Shown here: piece by piece, positions 16,930 through 25,271 of the stretch
How positions within the stretch are numbered: the stretch's first letter is position 1
How the letters are laid out: each line of letters begins with the position of its first letter
Origin: Pseudomonadota bacterium
GTDB taxonomy: Bacteria > Pseudomonadota > Gammaproteobacteria > Acidiferrobacterales > Acidiferrobacteraceae
Assembly: GCA_021819125.1 (NCBI GenBank)
Contig: JAKARW010000014.1
Location: 1-40,355, forward strand
Length of the DNA: 40,355 bases
Direction of reading: 5' to 3'
The notes under the pieces: model-generated
Seen by the model: the letters and a program-made list of their open reading frames with translations, nothing else
Database searches by the model: none
What the model was told of the DNA's origin: nothing
Position numbers and translations under genes: made by a program

Positions 16930-17300
16930 GGCTTTCTCGCAAGGCGTAAAGGCGCGCCGCGCTCGAGCGCGGGCTCATGCCATGGTCTTTTAAAAACCAC
17001 GGCCTCTCGACCTTTTTCCCACCCACCCCAAGCAGCGCCGTCACCGCAAAACACTTAGGACTGCGGCGGCGCGCGAGCGGCCCAGGCGCTCCCGGCCGGC
17101 CCTTTTTTGCCGCGCCTATACGGCCGACGCTCGCCAAAAACCGTGTTTTGCCCCTTAAGGGACGCCCGCGCTACTCACGGGCTCTTTTGATTTTTTTACG
17201 CACGCATTGCCTCGCTTAATACAAGCGTTTCGTTATATATTTAATTCCTGTGAAAACACGAGCGGCGATACCGGCAACGCTTTCCAAGAATGTCCTTTTG
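16930..17300. other. intergenic DNA between hsp20 and the CBS/H+-ATPase genes, upstream part
   Basis: About 370 bases without a supported gene. Two opposed short frames exist (around 16925-17137 and 16977-17219), but neither has a ribosome binding site or recognisable motif. The DNA becomes notably AT-rich after about 17180. A near-palindrome around TTTTAAAA occurs near 16987-16997, and a small hairpin (CGCTT/AAGCG) near 17213-17228. No function can be assigned. Confidence 0.5.
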
Positions 17301-17305
17301 TTTCA

Positions 17306-17319
17306 TTGAGATAAATCAA
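17306..17319. promoter_or_regulatory. FNR/Anr-like binding site
   Basis: TTGAGATAAATCAA matches the FNR/Anr consensus TTGAT-N4-ATCAA at nine of ten specified bases. It lies about 300 bases before the CBS gene start and 460 bases before the divergent hsp20 gene, within an AT-rich regulatory stretch. It suggests oxygen-responsive control of the downstream pair, but no regulator gene is present in the window to support it. Confidence 0.5.
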
Positions 17320-17340
17320 GTCATAACGGAGCTTTATTTG

Positions 17341-17384
17341 TTTCTATAGGCTGCGGTTTTTTTGTCTCCCGCTACCTATAGAAA
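17341..17384. repeat. 10-bp perfect inverted repeat with 24-base spacer
   Basis: TTTCTATAGG (17341-17350) and CCTATAGAAA (17375-17384) are exact reverse complements. The heptamer CCTATAG recurs at 17471-17477. The left arm begins 21 bases after the FNR-like box and contains TATAGG, a possible -10. The arrangement could be a two-site operator for a dimeric regulator or form a long-loop hairpin in a transcript. Confidence 0.5.
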
Positions 17385-17448
17385 ATCCTTATCTATCCCG
17401 ACGGTCGTTTCCTCCCCGCTTTGCGCCACACCGGTACGATAAACGTTC

Positions 17449-17477
17449 TTGCGGCCCGTGCGGGCCCGTCCTATAGT
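17449..17477 (+). promoter_or_regulatory. possible sigma-70 promoter for the CBS/H+-ATPase genes
   Basis: TTGCGG (17449-17454) and TATAGT (17472-17477) are separated by 17 bases. The -10 is a 5/6 match but the -35 only 3/6. It would give a leader of about 140 bases before the CBS gene. The -10 coincides with the third copy of the CCTATAG heptamer. Confidence 0.3.
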
Positions 17478-17622
17478 CCTAGGCCTTGATGCCACGCTGT
17501 GTTCAGGTTTTTGAAGATTTTCGTTCATGACTTACGATTCGACAATAATTAGGGGCTTGAGTTGACCAATATCGGGATACCCGGCTTCGAACAGTGCGCC
17601 GTTCCACCTACGGAGGTCCGTT

Positions 17623-18114
17623 ATGCTTGTTAAAGATGTCATGACCACAAAAATGAAGACCGTACGGCCCGATAGCGCGCTACGCGATGTAGCGACAATG
17701 CTCGGTTTCTATCACATCAGCGGGTTGCCGGTGGTGACCGAGGACGGGACCCTGGTCGGCGTCATATCGGAAAAAGACGTATTGCGGGCCTTGTACCCGA
17801 AGATCAACGAGGCCATCGAGCTGTCGGCATCCGTGAAGTTTGCCGACCTCGATCACGAGTTCAATGACGTCATGGATGCGCGGGTCTCGGAATTCATGAC
17901 GCCTCATGTCTTTACCGTCGGGCCAGACGAACAGATCCTGCGTGCGGTGGCAGTCCTGATCGCCCACAAGATCCGGCGTATCCCGGTGACCGTGAACCAT
18001 AAGTTGGTCGGGATACTCAGTATCGGCGACGTCCATAAGGCGGTCCTAAAGGAAACCTTCGACCACAAGCTCGGTCAGAGCGGAAAAAAACCGTCATTGA
18101 AGCCGCGGGCATAA
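17623..18114 (+). CDS. protein with two CBS domains
   Basis: A 163-residue stand-alone CBS-pair (Bateman module) protein. CBS pairs bind adenine nucleotides or similar ligands and regulate partners. The first domain spans about residues 1-60 (MLVKDVMTTKMKTVRPDSAL, HISGLPVVTEDGTLVGVISEKDVLR), the second about 85-145 (VSEFMTPHVFTVGPDEQILRA, IRRIPVTVNHKLVGILSIGDVHKAVL). No enzyme or membrane part is attached. GGAGG lies 8 bases before the ATG. It is 48 bases upstream of a P-type H+-ATPase on the same strand; a role as energy sensor for that pump is inference. An FNR-like site lies upstream. Confidence 0.92.
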   Translation: MLVKDVMTTKMKTVRPDSALRDVATMLGFYHISGLPVVTEDGTLVGVISEKDVLRALYPKINEAIELSASVKFADLDHEFNDVMDARVSEFMTPHVFTVGPDEQILRAVAVLIAHKIRRIPVTVNHKLVGILSIGDVHKAVLKETFDHKLGQSGKKPSLKPRA

Positions 18115-18162
18115 AATGGGGGCAGTGATCCGGACGACATCAATGGACACGAGGAGAATGTG

Positions 18163-20526
18163 ATGGGCGACGCAGCAAGCGAGCGCAAGACCGAGTATGT
18201 AATCAACACAAAGGGCCTCACCAGCGAAGAGGTGACGCGGCTATTGGCCGAGTACGGGCCGAACGTCATCGCCGAGGACAAGCCCAATCCGTACCGGCTG
18301 TTTTTTAAGAAACTCTGGGGGCCGGTGCCTTGGATGCTCGAGGCCACACTGGTCCTTGAGCTCATCATGGGCAATGACATCGAAGGCATGATTATCGGCT
18401 TTCTGCTGGTGTTCAACGCTATCCTAGGCTTCATGCACCAGCAGAAGGCGCAAACCGCCCTCAACATGCTCAGAACGCGCCTGCAGATCATGGCGCGCGT
18501 GCTGCGCGACGGCGCATGGAAGCAGGTGGCATCCTCCGAACTCGTGCCAGGCGACTATGTGCACCTGCGCGTCGGCGACTTTGCGCCGGCCGATCTTGTG
18601 ATTGCCGAGGGCCAGGTGCTGGTCGATCAATCGGCGCTCACCGGGGAGTCGGTGCCGGTGGAGCGCGAGCCCGGGGAGCTTGTGTATTCGGGGTCGGTGC
18701 TGCGCCGCGGCGAGGCGAGCGGCACGGTGACCGCGACCGGCGCCAAGAGCTTCTTCGGAAAGACCGCGGAACTGATGCGCGGCGCCGGGAGCCGCAGCCA
18801 TGCCGAGGATCTTGTCATGTCCATCGTCCGCTATCTGCTGCTGATGGATGGCGCCTTGGTCATCGGCATCCTGATCTACGCGGCCTTCACCGGACTGCCG
18901 CTCTTGAAGGTGATGCCGTTTGCCCTCATTTTGCTCGTCGCCTCGGTACCGGTCGCACTTACCGCGACCTTCACGCTCACAAGCGCCGTGGCCTCGCTCG
19001 ATCTGTCCAGCAAGGGCGTGCTGCTCACGCGCCTTGCGGCGATCGAGGAATCAGCGGCCATGAACGAGCTTTGCAGCGACAAGACCGGGACGCTCACGCT
19101 AAACGAGCTCACGCTCTCGGGCATGCAGACGGCAGACGGCGTGGACGACAACGAGCTTCTGCTCATGGGCTCGCTTGCGAGCGATGAACGCACCCAAGAC
19201 CCCTTGGACAAGGCGATCCTGGCGCGGCTTGCCGAGACCGGTGTGCGGCCACCTGAAAAGACCGGCTTCATACCTTTCGACCCGGCCACCAAACGTTCCG
19301 AGGCGACCTTCCTGCGCGATGGCGAGACATGGCGCGCGGTCAAGGGCGCCCCGCATGTGGTGGCCAAGCTTGCCGGCGCCGACGGCCATTTCTGGGAAAC
19401 GGCGATCGCCGACCTTGCCGCAAGCGGCGCGCGCGTCCTGGGAGTGGCGGCCGGCCGGGATGGGGCGCTCACATTCAAGGGGCTGATTGCGCTGGCTGAT
19501 CCCCCGCGTCCCGAGGCCCGCGGGATCATATCGGAGCTCCGCCATCTGGGTGTTCGGGTGCGCATGGTGACCGGCGACAGCATGGCGACCGCGCGGGTCG
19601 TGGCTGCGGAACTTGGCATGGAGGGGGTGATCATCGGCGGCCGCGACGAAATCGCCAAGGGCGAGATCTGCGACATCTACGCCGGCGTCTATCCAGAGGA
19701 CAAGTTCCGCCTGGTGCAGACCTTCCAGAATATCGGACACACGGTGGGGATGACCGGCGACGGGGTCAACGATGCGCCGGCACTGAAACAGGCCGAGGTC
19801 GGGATCGCGGTATCGAGCGCTACGGACGTCGCCAAGGCGGCCGCGAGCATGGTGCTGACCGAATCGGGCCTCAAAGGGGTCGTGGAGGCGGTCAAGACCG
19901 GTCGTCGCGTCTATCAGCGGCTTTTGACATATACCCTAAACAAGATCGTGAAGACCATACAAGTGGCGATCTTCCTCGGTCTTGGACTTATCGTATTCCG
20001 GCACTTCGTGGTGACACCGCTGCTCGTGCTCTTGCTGCTGTTTGCAAACGACTTCGTGACGATGTCGATTGCCAACGACAACGTCCGGGTGTCACGCGAG
20101 CCTGACATCTGGAACGTGCGCGTACTCATCAAGACATCGCTTATCATCGCCGCTGCGTGGCTTGTCTACATCTTCGCGGTGTTTGGCGTGGGTAAGGACG
20201 TCATGGATCTGCCGATCCCCGAAGTGCGGACCTTGAGCTTCCTTGGTCTTGTGTATTCGGGCCTGTCGAACGTGCTCTTGGTGCGTGAGCGTTCGTATAT
20301 GTGGTCCTCGCGCCCCGGCACGTATTTGCTGATGGCGATCGTAGGCGATGTCATCATGGTCTCCCTGCTCGCGCACTTCGGGGTGTGGATGGCGCCTGTG
20401 ACGTGGTCGTCGATCGGCATACTGCTGCTGTTTACGATCCTCTTCGTGGCGCTGCTCGATCTCATAAAGGTGCCGTTACTGCGTTCCCCATCTTCCTCGC
20501 GCGCCGCCGAGACCAGCGCCGCTTGA
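18163..20526 (+). CDS. plasma-membrane type H+-translocating P-type ATPase (type IIIA)
   Basis: Inner-membrane P-type ATPase of 787 residues, predicted to export protons at the cost of ATP. Visible: actuator TGES at 160-163, phosphorylation site CSDKTGTLT with Asp306, KGAPH in the nucleotide domain, MVTGDSMATA, hinge MTGDGVNDAPAL near 530-541, and membrane segments on both sides. In the sixth transmembrane region FANDFVTMSIANDNV resembles the ILNDGTIMTI stretch of plant and yeast H+-ATPases, with Asp630 in the proton-acceptor position. The long C-terminal autoinhibitory tail of eukaryotic pumps is absent. The ATG at 18163 has GAGGAG six bases upstream. Such pumps are frequent in acidophiles. 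A terminator follows directly. Confidence 0.93.
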   Translation: MGDAASERKTEYVINTKGLTSEEVTRLLAEYGPNVIAEDKPNPYRLFFKKLWGPVPWMLEATLVLELIMGNDIEGMIIGFLLVFNAILGFMHQQKAQTALNMLRTRLQIMARVLRDGAWKQVASSELVPGDYVHLRVGDFAPADLVIAEGQVLVDQSALTGESVPVEREPGELVYSGSVLRRGEASGTVTATGAKSFFGKTAELMRGAGSRSHAEDLVMSIVRYLLLMDGALVIGILIYAAFTGLPLLKVMPFALILLVASVPVALTATFTLTSAVASLDLSSKGVLLTRLAAIEESAAMNELCSDKTGTLTLNELTLSGMQTADGVDDNELLLMGSLASDERTQDPLDKAILARLAETGVRPPEKTGFIPFDPATKRSEATFLRDGETWRAVKGAPHVVAKLAGADGHFWETAIADLAASGARVLGVAAGRDGALTFKGLIALADPPRPEARGIISELRHLGVRVRMVTGDSMATARVVAAELGMEGVIIGGRDEIAKGEICDIYAGVYPEDKFRLVQTFQNIGHTVGMTGDGVNDAPALKQAEVGIAVSSATDVAKAAASMVLTESGLKGVVEAVKTGRRVYQRLLTYTLNKIVKTIQVAIFLGLGLIVFRHFVVTPLLVLLLLFANDFVTMSIANDNVRVSREPDIWNVRVLIKTSLIIAAAWLVYIFAVFGVGKDVMDLPIPEVRTLSFLGLVYSGLSNVLLVRERSYMWSSRPGTYLLMAIVGDVIMVSLLAHFGVWMAPVTWSSIGILLLFTILFVALLDLIKVPLLRSPSSSRAAETSAA

Positions 20527-20550
20527 GGGAGCACACCTGATATATCCTTG

Positions 20551-20580
20551 AAGGCCCTCCTCGCGAGGGCCTTTTTCTTT
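20551..20580 (+). terminator. Rho-independent terminator after the H+-ATPase gene
   Basis: A perfect 9-bp stem (AAGGCCCTC at 20551-20559 against GAGGGCCTT at 20565-20573) with a 5-base loop is followed by TTTCTTT. It begins 25 bases after the ATPase stop and ends the CBS/H+-ATPase transcript. Confidence 0.88.
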
Positions 20581-20640
20581 AACGAGACATGCGCGAGACG
20601 CTCGAGACTTGCGTGCGGGGCTTTTGGGTGGGGACTGCGC

Positions 20641-21984
20641 CTAGAGGATATAGCGGGCCAGATCCTCGTTTGCGGCGAGCGCCGACAGGTGGTGATCGAC
20701 ATAGGCCGCATCGATCGCCACGGCCACACCACTCTTGTCGGGGGCTTCGTAGGAGACGGTCTCGAGCAGCCGCTCCATGAGCGTATGCAGGCGGCGCGCG
20801 CCGATATTCTCGGTGCGTTCGTTCACCTGAAAGGCGAGCTCCGCGATGCGGCGCACGCCGTCGGTCCGGAAATCGAGGGTGAGGCCCTCGGTCGCGAGCA
20901 AGGCGGCATACTGTTCGGTGAGCGAGGCGTGGGTATCCTTCAGGATGCGCTCGAAGTCATCGGCGGTCAGGGCGTCTAATTCCACGCGGATCGGGAGGCG
21001 GCCCTGGAGTTCCGGGATGAGGTCGGACGGACGGGCAACATGAAAGGCCCCGGAGGCGATGAACAGGATATGGTCGGTGCGCACCATGCCGTACTTGGTG
21101 GATACCGTCGACCCCTCGATGAGCGGCAATAGATCCCTCTGGACGCCTTCCCGCGACACCTGCGCCCCCTGGTTTTCCGAGCGCCCCACAATCTTGTCGA
21201 TCTCGTCTATGAAGACAATGCCGTGCTGCTCGACGAGGTCGACGGCGCGCGCCTTCATGTCGTCTTCGTTTACGAGCCGCGCCGCCTCCTCTTCCGTCAA
21301 GAGTTTCATGGCCTCGCTGACCTTGAGGCGTCGTAGCTTGGTCTGCTTATTGCCAAGATTCTGAAACATCCCCTGCAGCTGGCTTGTCATCTCTTCCATG
21401 CCCGGCGGCGCGAAGATCTCGATCCCCGAGGGCCCGGCGCGTAGCTCGACTTCGATCTCGGTGTCGTCGAGCTCGCCCATGCGCAAGCGTTGGCGAAACC
21501 GCTGGCGCGCGGCGCCGCCCTCGTGCTCGGTGCTTGAACGCGTAAGCGAGTAGCTACTCTCGCGGGTCGGCGGGATCAGGGCATCAAGCACCCGCTCCTC
21601 GGCGGCATCCTCGGCCTTGGCGCGTACCCGGTCCATTTCCTCCGAACGCATCATCTTGACTGCGATCTCCACGAGATCGCGCACGATGGAATCGACATCG
21701 CGCCCGACGTAACCGACTTCTGTGAATTTGGTCGCCTCCACCTTCAAAAACGGCGCGTGCGCGAGCCGCGCGAGCCTGCGGGCGATCTCGGTCTTGCCGC
21801 AGCCGGTCGGGCCGATCATGAGGATATTCTTCGGGGTAATCTCCATGCGCAGATCGGCATCCTGCACCTGCGCGCGCCGCCAACGATTACGCAGCGCAAT
21901 GGCCACCGCCCTCTTGGCCGCCCCCTGACCGACGATATGACGGTCGAGTTCCTGCACGATTTCCCGCGGCGTCATCTCCGACAT
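20641..21984 (-). CDS. hslU: HslU, ATPase subunit of the HslVU protease
   Basis: AAA+ unfoldase that feeds substrates into the HslV peptidase. 447 residues, usual length. Visible: [13 protein letters not shown], Walker A GPTGCGKT at 58-65, the GYVGRD pore loop at 91-96, the intermediate I-domain (about 110-240, including the [14 protein letters not shown] stretch), Walker B VFIDEID at 257-263, sensor regions, and the C-terminal ARYIL that docks into HslV. The ATG overlaps the hslV stop as TGATG. It is the last gene of its transcript and converges on the H+-ATPase terminator. Confidence 0.97.
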   Translation of the reverse strand: MSEMTPREIVQELDRHIVGQGAAKRAVAIALRNRWRRAQVQDADLRMEITPKNILMIGPTGCGKTEIARRLARLAHAPFLKVEATKFTEVGYVGRDVDSIVRDLVEIAVKMMRSEEMDRVRAKAEDAAEERVLDALIPPTRESSYSLTRSSTEHEGGAARQRFRQRLRMGELDDTEIEVELRAGPSGIEIFAPPGMEEMTSQLQGMFQNLGNKQTKLRRLKVSEAMKLLTEEEAARLVNEDDMKARAVDLVEQHGIVFIDEIDKIVGRSENQGAQVSREGVQRDLLPLIEGSTVSTKYGMVRTDHILFIASGAFHVARPSDLIPELQGRLPIRVELDALTADDFERILKDTHASLTEQYAALLATEGLTLDFRTDGVRRIAELAFQVNERTENIGARRLHTLMERLLETVSYEAPDKSGVAVAIDAAYVDHHLSALAANEDLARYIL

Positions 21985-22526
21985 CAGGCGCGTCCCAGCT
22001 CTTCGATGGTAAGATTGTGATTCGTATAGAGGCAGATGTCGCCTGCTATGTGCAAGGCGCGCTCGACGATATCGCGCGCCCCGAGGTCGGTGTGGGCGAG
22101 CAGGGCGCGCGATGCCGCCTGCGCGTAGGGCCCACCCGATCCGATGGCAATCAGCCCATCCTCGGGCTCTATCACATCGCCGTTGCCGGTCAAGATGAGC
22201 GAGGCATGCTCGTCTGCCACCGCAAGGAGCGCCTCGAGACGGCGCAGCAGACGATCGGTGCGCCAGTCCTTGGCAAGCTCGACTGCGGCGCGGGTGAGAT
22301 GCCCCTGATGCTTCTCAAGCTTGGCCTCGAAGCGCTCAAACAGGGTAAATGCGTCCGCCGTGCCGCCCGCAAAACCCGCCAGTATCGTCTCCTTATAGAG
22401 CCGACGCACCTTACGCGCATTGGCCTTCATGATGGTTTGACCCATCGTGACCTGGCCATCGCCACCGATCGCAACGCGTCCGTTGCGGCGTACCGACAAA
22501 ATGGTTGTGCCGTGAAACTGCTCCAA
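21984..22526 (-). CDS. hslV: HslV, peptidase subunit of the HslVU protease
   Basis: Threonine peptidase forming the double hexameric core of HslVU. The start is taken as TTG at 22526, five bases after GGGAGG; this gives [14 protein letters not shown], matching HslV proteins with a short propeptide that is removed to expose catalytic Thr7. The upstream ATG codons in frame give an atypical 15-residue extension. 180 residues. Visible: [23 protein letters not shown] and the [22 protein letters not shown] block. It overlaps hslU by one base and follows the small Arg-rich gene by about 63 bases. Confidence 0.95.
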   Translation of the reverse strand: MEQFHGTTILSVRRNGRVAIGGDGQVTMGQTIMKANARKVRRLYKETILAGFAGGTADAFTLFERFEAKLEKHQGHLTRAAVELAKDWRTDRLLRRLEALLAVADEHASLILTGNGDVIEPEDGLIAIGSGGPYAQAASRALLAHTDLGARDIVERALHIAGDICLYTNHNLTIEELGRA

Positions 22527-22589
22527 CGTCGCCTCCCGGGAAGGTGCCTTAAGCCTCATGTGGAGGCGCATCCCGCCAAAGGCAAGGGG

Positions 22590-22775
22590 TTACCGACAGA
22601 CGAAACGGTTGTCGGTGGCGCGCCGGCCCTCATTTTGGCGGCGGCCGCCTTGATCGGGTTCCCAGCGCACCATGGCACGCCGATCACCCCGTATACGCCG
22701 GACGCGATGCCGGCGCTCCGGACCGCAATAGGCCGCCGTGCGCACGCGGCCCTGAATCTCGCCACCCTTGACCAT
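22590..22775 (-). CDS. small Arg-rich protein with DRR-type repeats
   Basis: A 61-residue basic protein encoded between xerC and hslV. The ATG at 22775 is preceded by GGGGGAGGG at ideal spacing, and a sigma-70-like promoter lies 42 bases upstream, so the gene looks real. The C-terminal half carries a degenerate repeat: GPERRHRVRR, GDRRAMVRWEPDQGGRRQ, NEGRRATDN. The RAMVRWEPD core resembles short DRR-repeat hypothetical proteins that I recall from other gammaproteobacteria, but I cannot name a family. Function unknown; the basic repeats would suit RNA, DNA or phospholipid contact (inference). Confidence 0.65.
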   Translation of the reverse strand: MVKGGEIQGRVRTAAYCGPERRHRVRRIRGDRRAMVRWEPDQGGRRQNEGRRATDNRFVCR

Positions 22776-22816
22776 CTCTAACCCTCCCCCGTTCGGGCAT
22801 TGACCATTACGCGCGC

Positions 22817-22845
22817 ACGCTAGCACAGCGCCAAAGCCCCTTCAA
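22817..22845 (-). promoter_or_regulatory. sigma-70-like promoter for the DRR gene and hslVU
   Basis: TTGAAG (22845-22840) and TAGCGT (22822-22817) are separated by 17 bases on the minus strand, overlapping the xerC stop. The hexamers match consensus at 4/6 and 3/6. It would place the DRR gene and hslVU on a transcript separate from the xerC operon. No good sigma-32 match was found here, unlike hsp20 and lon. Confidence 0.4.
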
Positions 22846-23732
22846 CGCGTGCGCTTGCGCGCCCGGGGGTGGGCGGCGTCATAGACCCGCGCCAGCTGCT
22901 GGTAATCGAGGTGGGTATAGATCTGGGTGGTGGTCAAATGCGCATGCCCAAGCAACTCCTGGACGGCACGCAGGTCCTGGCTCGACTGGAGGATATGGCT
23001 TGCAAACGAATGACGCAGCATATGGGGGTGGAGCGGCACGTCAAGCCCCCGGCGGCGCCCAAGGAGCGCCAGGCGCTTTTGCACCGCACGCGCCCCAAGC
23101 GGCCGGCCGGTCGGCCCCGGGAACACCGGGCCTAAGGGATCGGCGCCCGGCCGCCGCGGCAGCCAGGCTTGAAGCGCGGTGTGCGCACTGTGCCCCATGG
23201 GCACAAGCCGCTCGCGCCGGCCCTTGCCGGTCACGCGCACCAGGCCTTGCGCGAAATCGAGATCGGTGAGGCGCAACTGAAGAAGCTCGGAGAGGCGCAG
23301 GCCCGCACCGTACAAAAGCTCGGCGATGGCCACATCGCGGAGCTCGAGATCGTCCGCCGGGGCCTTGCAGAGCAGGCCTTGAAGCGCGTCCACGGTAAGA
23401 TCGTGGGGTAAGGAACGCGGGGTGCGCGGCGCCTTGATCCCCCGAAAGGGGTTGGTGCGCAACGTCAATTCGCGATAGAGGGTGCGCGCCGCCGATAGGG
23501 CGCGGGCGACGGTCCGGCCGCCCCGTCCGGCCCGGCACAGGCTCGCGACATAACGCCGTGCCAACTCGACGGTCATGTCCGCCGGCGCGGCACAGCCCTG
23601 GCCGTCGGCAAAGCGCGCGAGATCCTCGAGATCGCGACGGTAGGCCGACAGGGTATGGGGCGAATAGCGTCGCTCATAGGCCAGCCGGTCGAGGCACGCG
23701 CTCACCGCCTTCACCCACGCGTCCTCCCTCAC
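22842..23732 (-). CDS. xerC: tyrosine recombinase XerC
   Basis: Site-specific recombinase that resolves chromosome dimers at dif together with XerD. 296 residues. The N-terminal SAM-like core-binding domain (about 1-90) includes YSPHTLSAYRRDL; the catalytic domain shows Arg146, Lys170, His237-Met-Leu-Arg240, His263 and nucleophile Tyr272, the complete set. The start is a GTG overlapping the DUF484 stop (GTGA). The dapF-DUF484-xerC order is conserved in gammaproteobacteria and favours XerC over XerD. Confidence 0.96.
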   Translation of the reverse strand: MREDAWVKAVSACLDRLAYERRYSPHTLSAYRRDLEDLARFADGQGCAAPADMTVELARRYVASLCRAGRGGRTVARALSAARTLYRELTLRTNPFRGIKAPRTPRSLPHDLTVDALQGLLCKAPADDLELRDVAIAELLYGAGLRLSELLQLRLTDLDFAQGLVRVTGKGRRERLVPMGHSAHTALQAWLPRRPGADPLGPVFPGPTGRPLGARAVQKRLALLGRRRGLDVPLHPHMLRHSFASHILQSSQDLRAVQELLGHAHLTTTQIYTHLDYQQLARVYDAAHPRARKRTR

Positions 23733-24418
23733 GACCGATCCAGCTGGCGGGCTATGGCCCGCATCACGAGATCGCCGAGGCGCCCGAGATAGAGGGTCCC
23801 GGCCCCGGGCGGGAATCGATCGCGGTCATGGCTCCCAAGGACGATCACGCCCGAACGCACGGGGTCCCGCAGGGCCACGAGCGCCACCGAGGCGATGCGC
23901 GCCTCGTCGGGCCCGAGCAGACTGCGGACCTCGGCGAGAACCGTCTTGGGGCCACATAACGGCCGCCCGCGCGACAACGCCAAAGCGCGCCGTAACCTGG
24001 CATCGTCGGGGGCCACGAACTCCACGCGGCCGGCCAAAGGACCGCCATCGACGCCAAGAAGAATGGTGATCGTATCAAGCTGCAACTGGTTGCGCCCGAG
24101 GTCATAGACGCTGCCCAACACATCGTCTAGCGACGCGGCGTCGATCAAGGCCACGGCCAGCCGGTGCAACCTCTCGCCAAGCGCCTCGTTTTCCCGGGCG
24201 GCGGCGAGGAAGCTCTGACGCTCGCGGTCCTTGGTGGCCAGACGCTCGCGCAATACGGCCATCTGGCGCTCCAAAAGCGAGACCGCGGCCCCGCGCCCGG
24301 CATGCGGAACCCGCAGGACATCCAGAAGGTCCTCGTGTCGCTCGAAATAATCCGGGTGATCGCGCAGGTAGCGCGCCACACCCTCTTCCCACGAGAGCTC
24401 TTCGCTTGACTGTTTCAC
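23729..24418 (-). CDS. DUF484 family protein (YigA-like)
   Basis: A 229-residue cytoplasmic protein of the DUF484 family, of unknown biochemical role. The N-terminal VARYLRDHPDYFERHEDLLDVLRVPH is the family hallmark, followed by a coiled coil (SLLERQMAVLRERLATKDRE) and a GAF-like C-terminal domain (about 85-225) ending DLVMRAIARQLDRS. The start is GTG at 24418, four bases after the dapF stop. It always lies between dapF and xerC in this arrangement, suggesting a link to recombination or cell-cycle functions (inference). Confidence 0.92.
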   Translation of the reverse strand: MKQSSEELSWEEGVARYLRDHPDYFERHEDLLDVLRVPHAGRGAAVSLLERQMAVLRERLATKDRERQSFLAAARENEALGERLHRLAVALIDAASLDDVLGSVYDLGRNQLQLDTITILLGVDGGPLAGRVEFVAPDDARLRRALALSRGRPLCGPKTVLAEVRSLLGPDEARIASVALVALRDPVRSGVIVLGSHDRDRFPPGAGTLYLGRLGDLVMRAIARQLDRS

Positions 24419-24422
24419 GGCC

Positions 24423-25271
24423 TTACCCCTGCTCGCTCAACCGCCCCTCAAACACCCTCTGCGCCGGACCGCGCATCCACACCGGGCCTGCGCCATCATA
24501 GCGCACACTAAGCCGCCCGCCACGCAAATGCACCCAGACCTCGTCATCCAGCAACCCCCGCTCGCGCCCCGCCACGACCGCGGCGCATGCCCCGGAACCA
24601 CATGCAAGCGTCTCGCCGGCACCGCGTTCATGAACGCGCAGGCGGATCGTGCGCCGGTCGATGATTTGCATAAAACCCGCGTTCACCCCCTCCGGGAACC
24701 TGGCATGGTGTTCGATCAGGGGGCCCTCCACCGCCACCGCGGCGCGCTCGACATCGGCCACGACCTGGACGGCGTGCGGATTGCCAAGCGACAGCACGCT
24801 CATATCCACGGGACGTCCGCCGACATCCAGAGTGTACAGCCGCAGCTCGCGTTCGGCGAGAAACGGGACCGCGCTCGGGTCCCAGCGCACGAAACCCATG
24901 TTCACGACCACGTCCCCGTCATCCTGCAAGGTGAGCGTGATGACCCCGCCCATGGTACGTACCGTGAGGGTCTCCTTGGCGCTCAGCCCCTCGTCGCGCA
25001 CATAGCGCGCAAAGCATCGCGCCCCGTTTCCACACTGCTGCACCTCGCCGCCATCGGCATTGAAGATGCGATACCCGAAATCGATGCCAGGCTCGGTGCT
25101 CGGCAAGACCACGAGGACCTGATCGCAGCCGACGCCGAAATGGCGATCGGCAATCCGGCGGATGCGTTCGGGCGTAAGATCGGGCTCCCCGCTCATGGCG
25201 TCAAGGACCACAAAATCATTGCCCAGGCCATGCATCTTGACGAAGCGCTGACCCTTGGCGCCACCGGTCAT
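24423..25271 (-). CDS. dapF: diaminopimelate epimerase
   Basis: PLP-independent racemase converting LL- to meso-diaminopimelate for lysine and peptidoglycan. 282 residues. Both catalytic cysteines are present: Cys80 in [13 protein letters not shown] and Cys224 in [27 protein letters not shown] opens the protein. The start overlaps the lysA stop as ATGA. With lysA upstream, the pair carries out the last two steps of lysine synthesis. Confidence 0.97.
   Translation of the reverse strand: MTGGAKGQRFVKMHGLGNDFVVLDAMSGEPDLTPERIRRIADRHFGVGCDQVLVVLPSTEPGIDFGYRIFNADGGEVQQCGNGARCFARYVRDEGLSAKETLTVRTMGGVITLTLQDDGDVVVNMGFVRWDPSAVPFLAERELRLYTLDVGGRPVDMSVLSLGNPHAVQVVADVERAAVAVEGPLIEHHARFPEGVNAGFMQIIDRRTIRLRVHERGAGETLACGSGACAAVVAGRERGLLDDEVWVHLRGGRLSVRYDGAGPVWMRGPAQRVFEGRLSEQG

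Noticed and set aside
16925-17219. Two opposed short frames upstream of hsp20
   Set aside because: They overlap each other on opposite strands, lack ribosome binding sites and motifs, and one reaches to within a few bases of the hsp20 promoter.
22527-22571. ATG starts upstream of the hslV TTG
   Set aside because: They add an atypical N-terminal extension; the TTG has the ribosome binding site and yields the standard short propeptide before the catalytic Thr.
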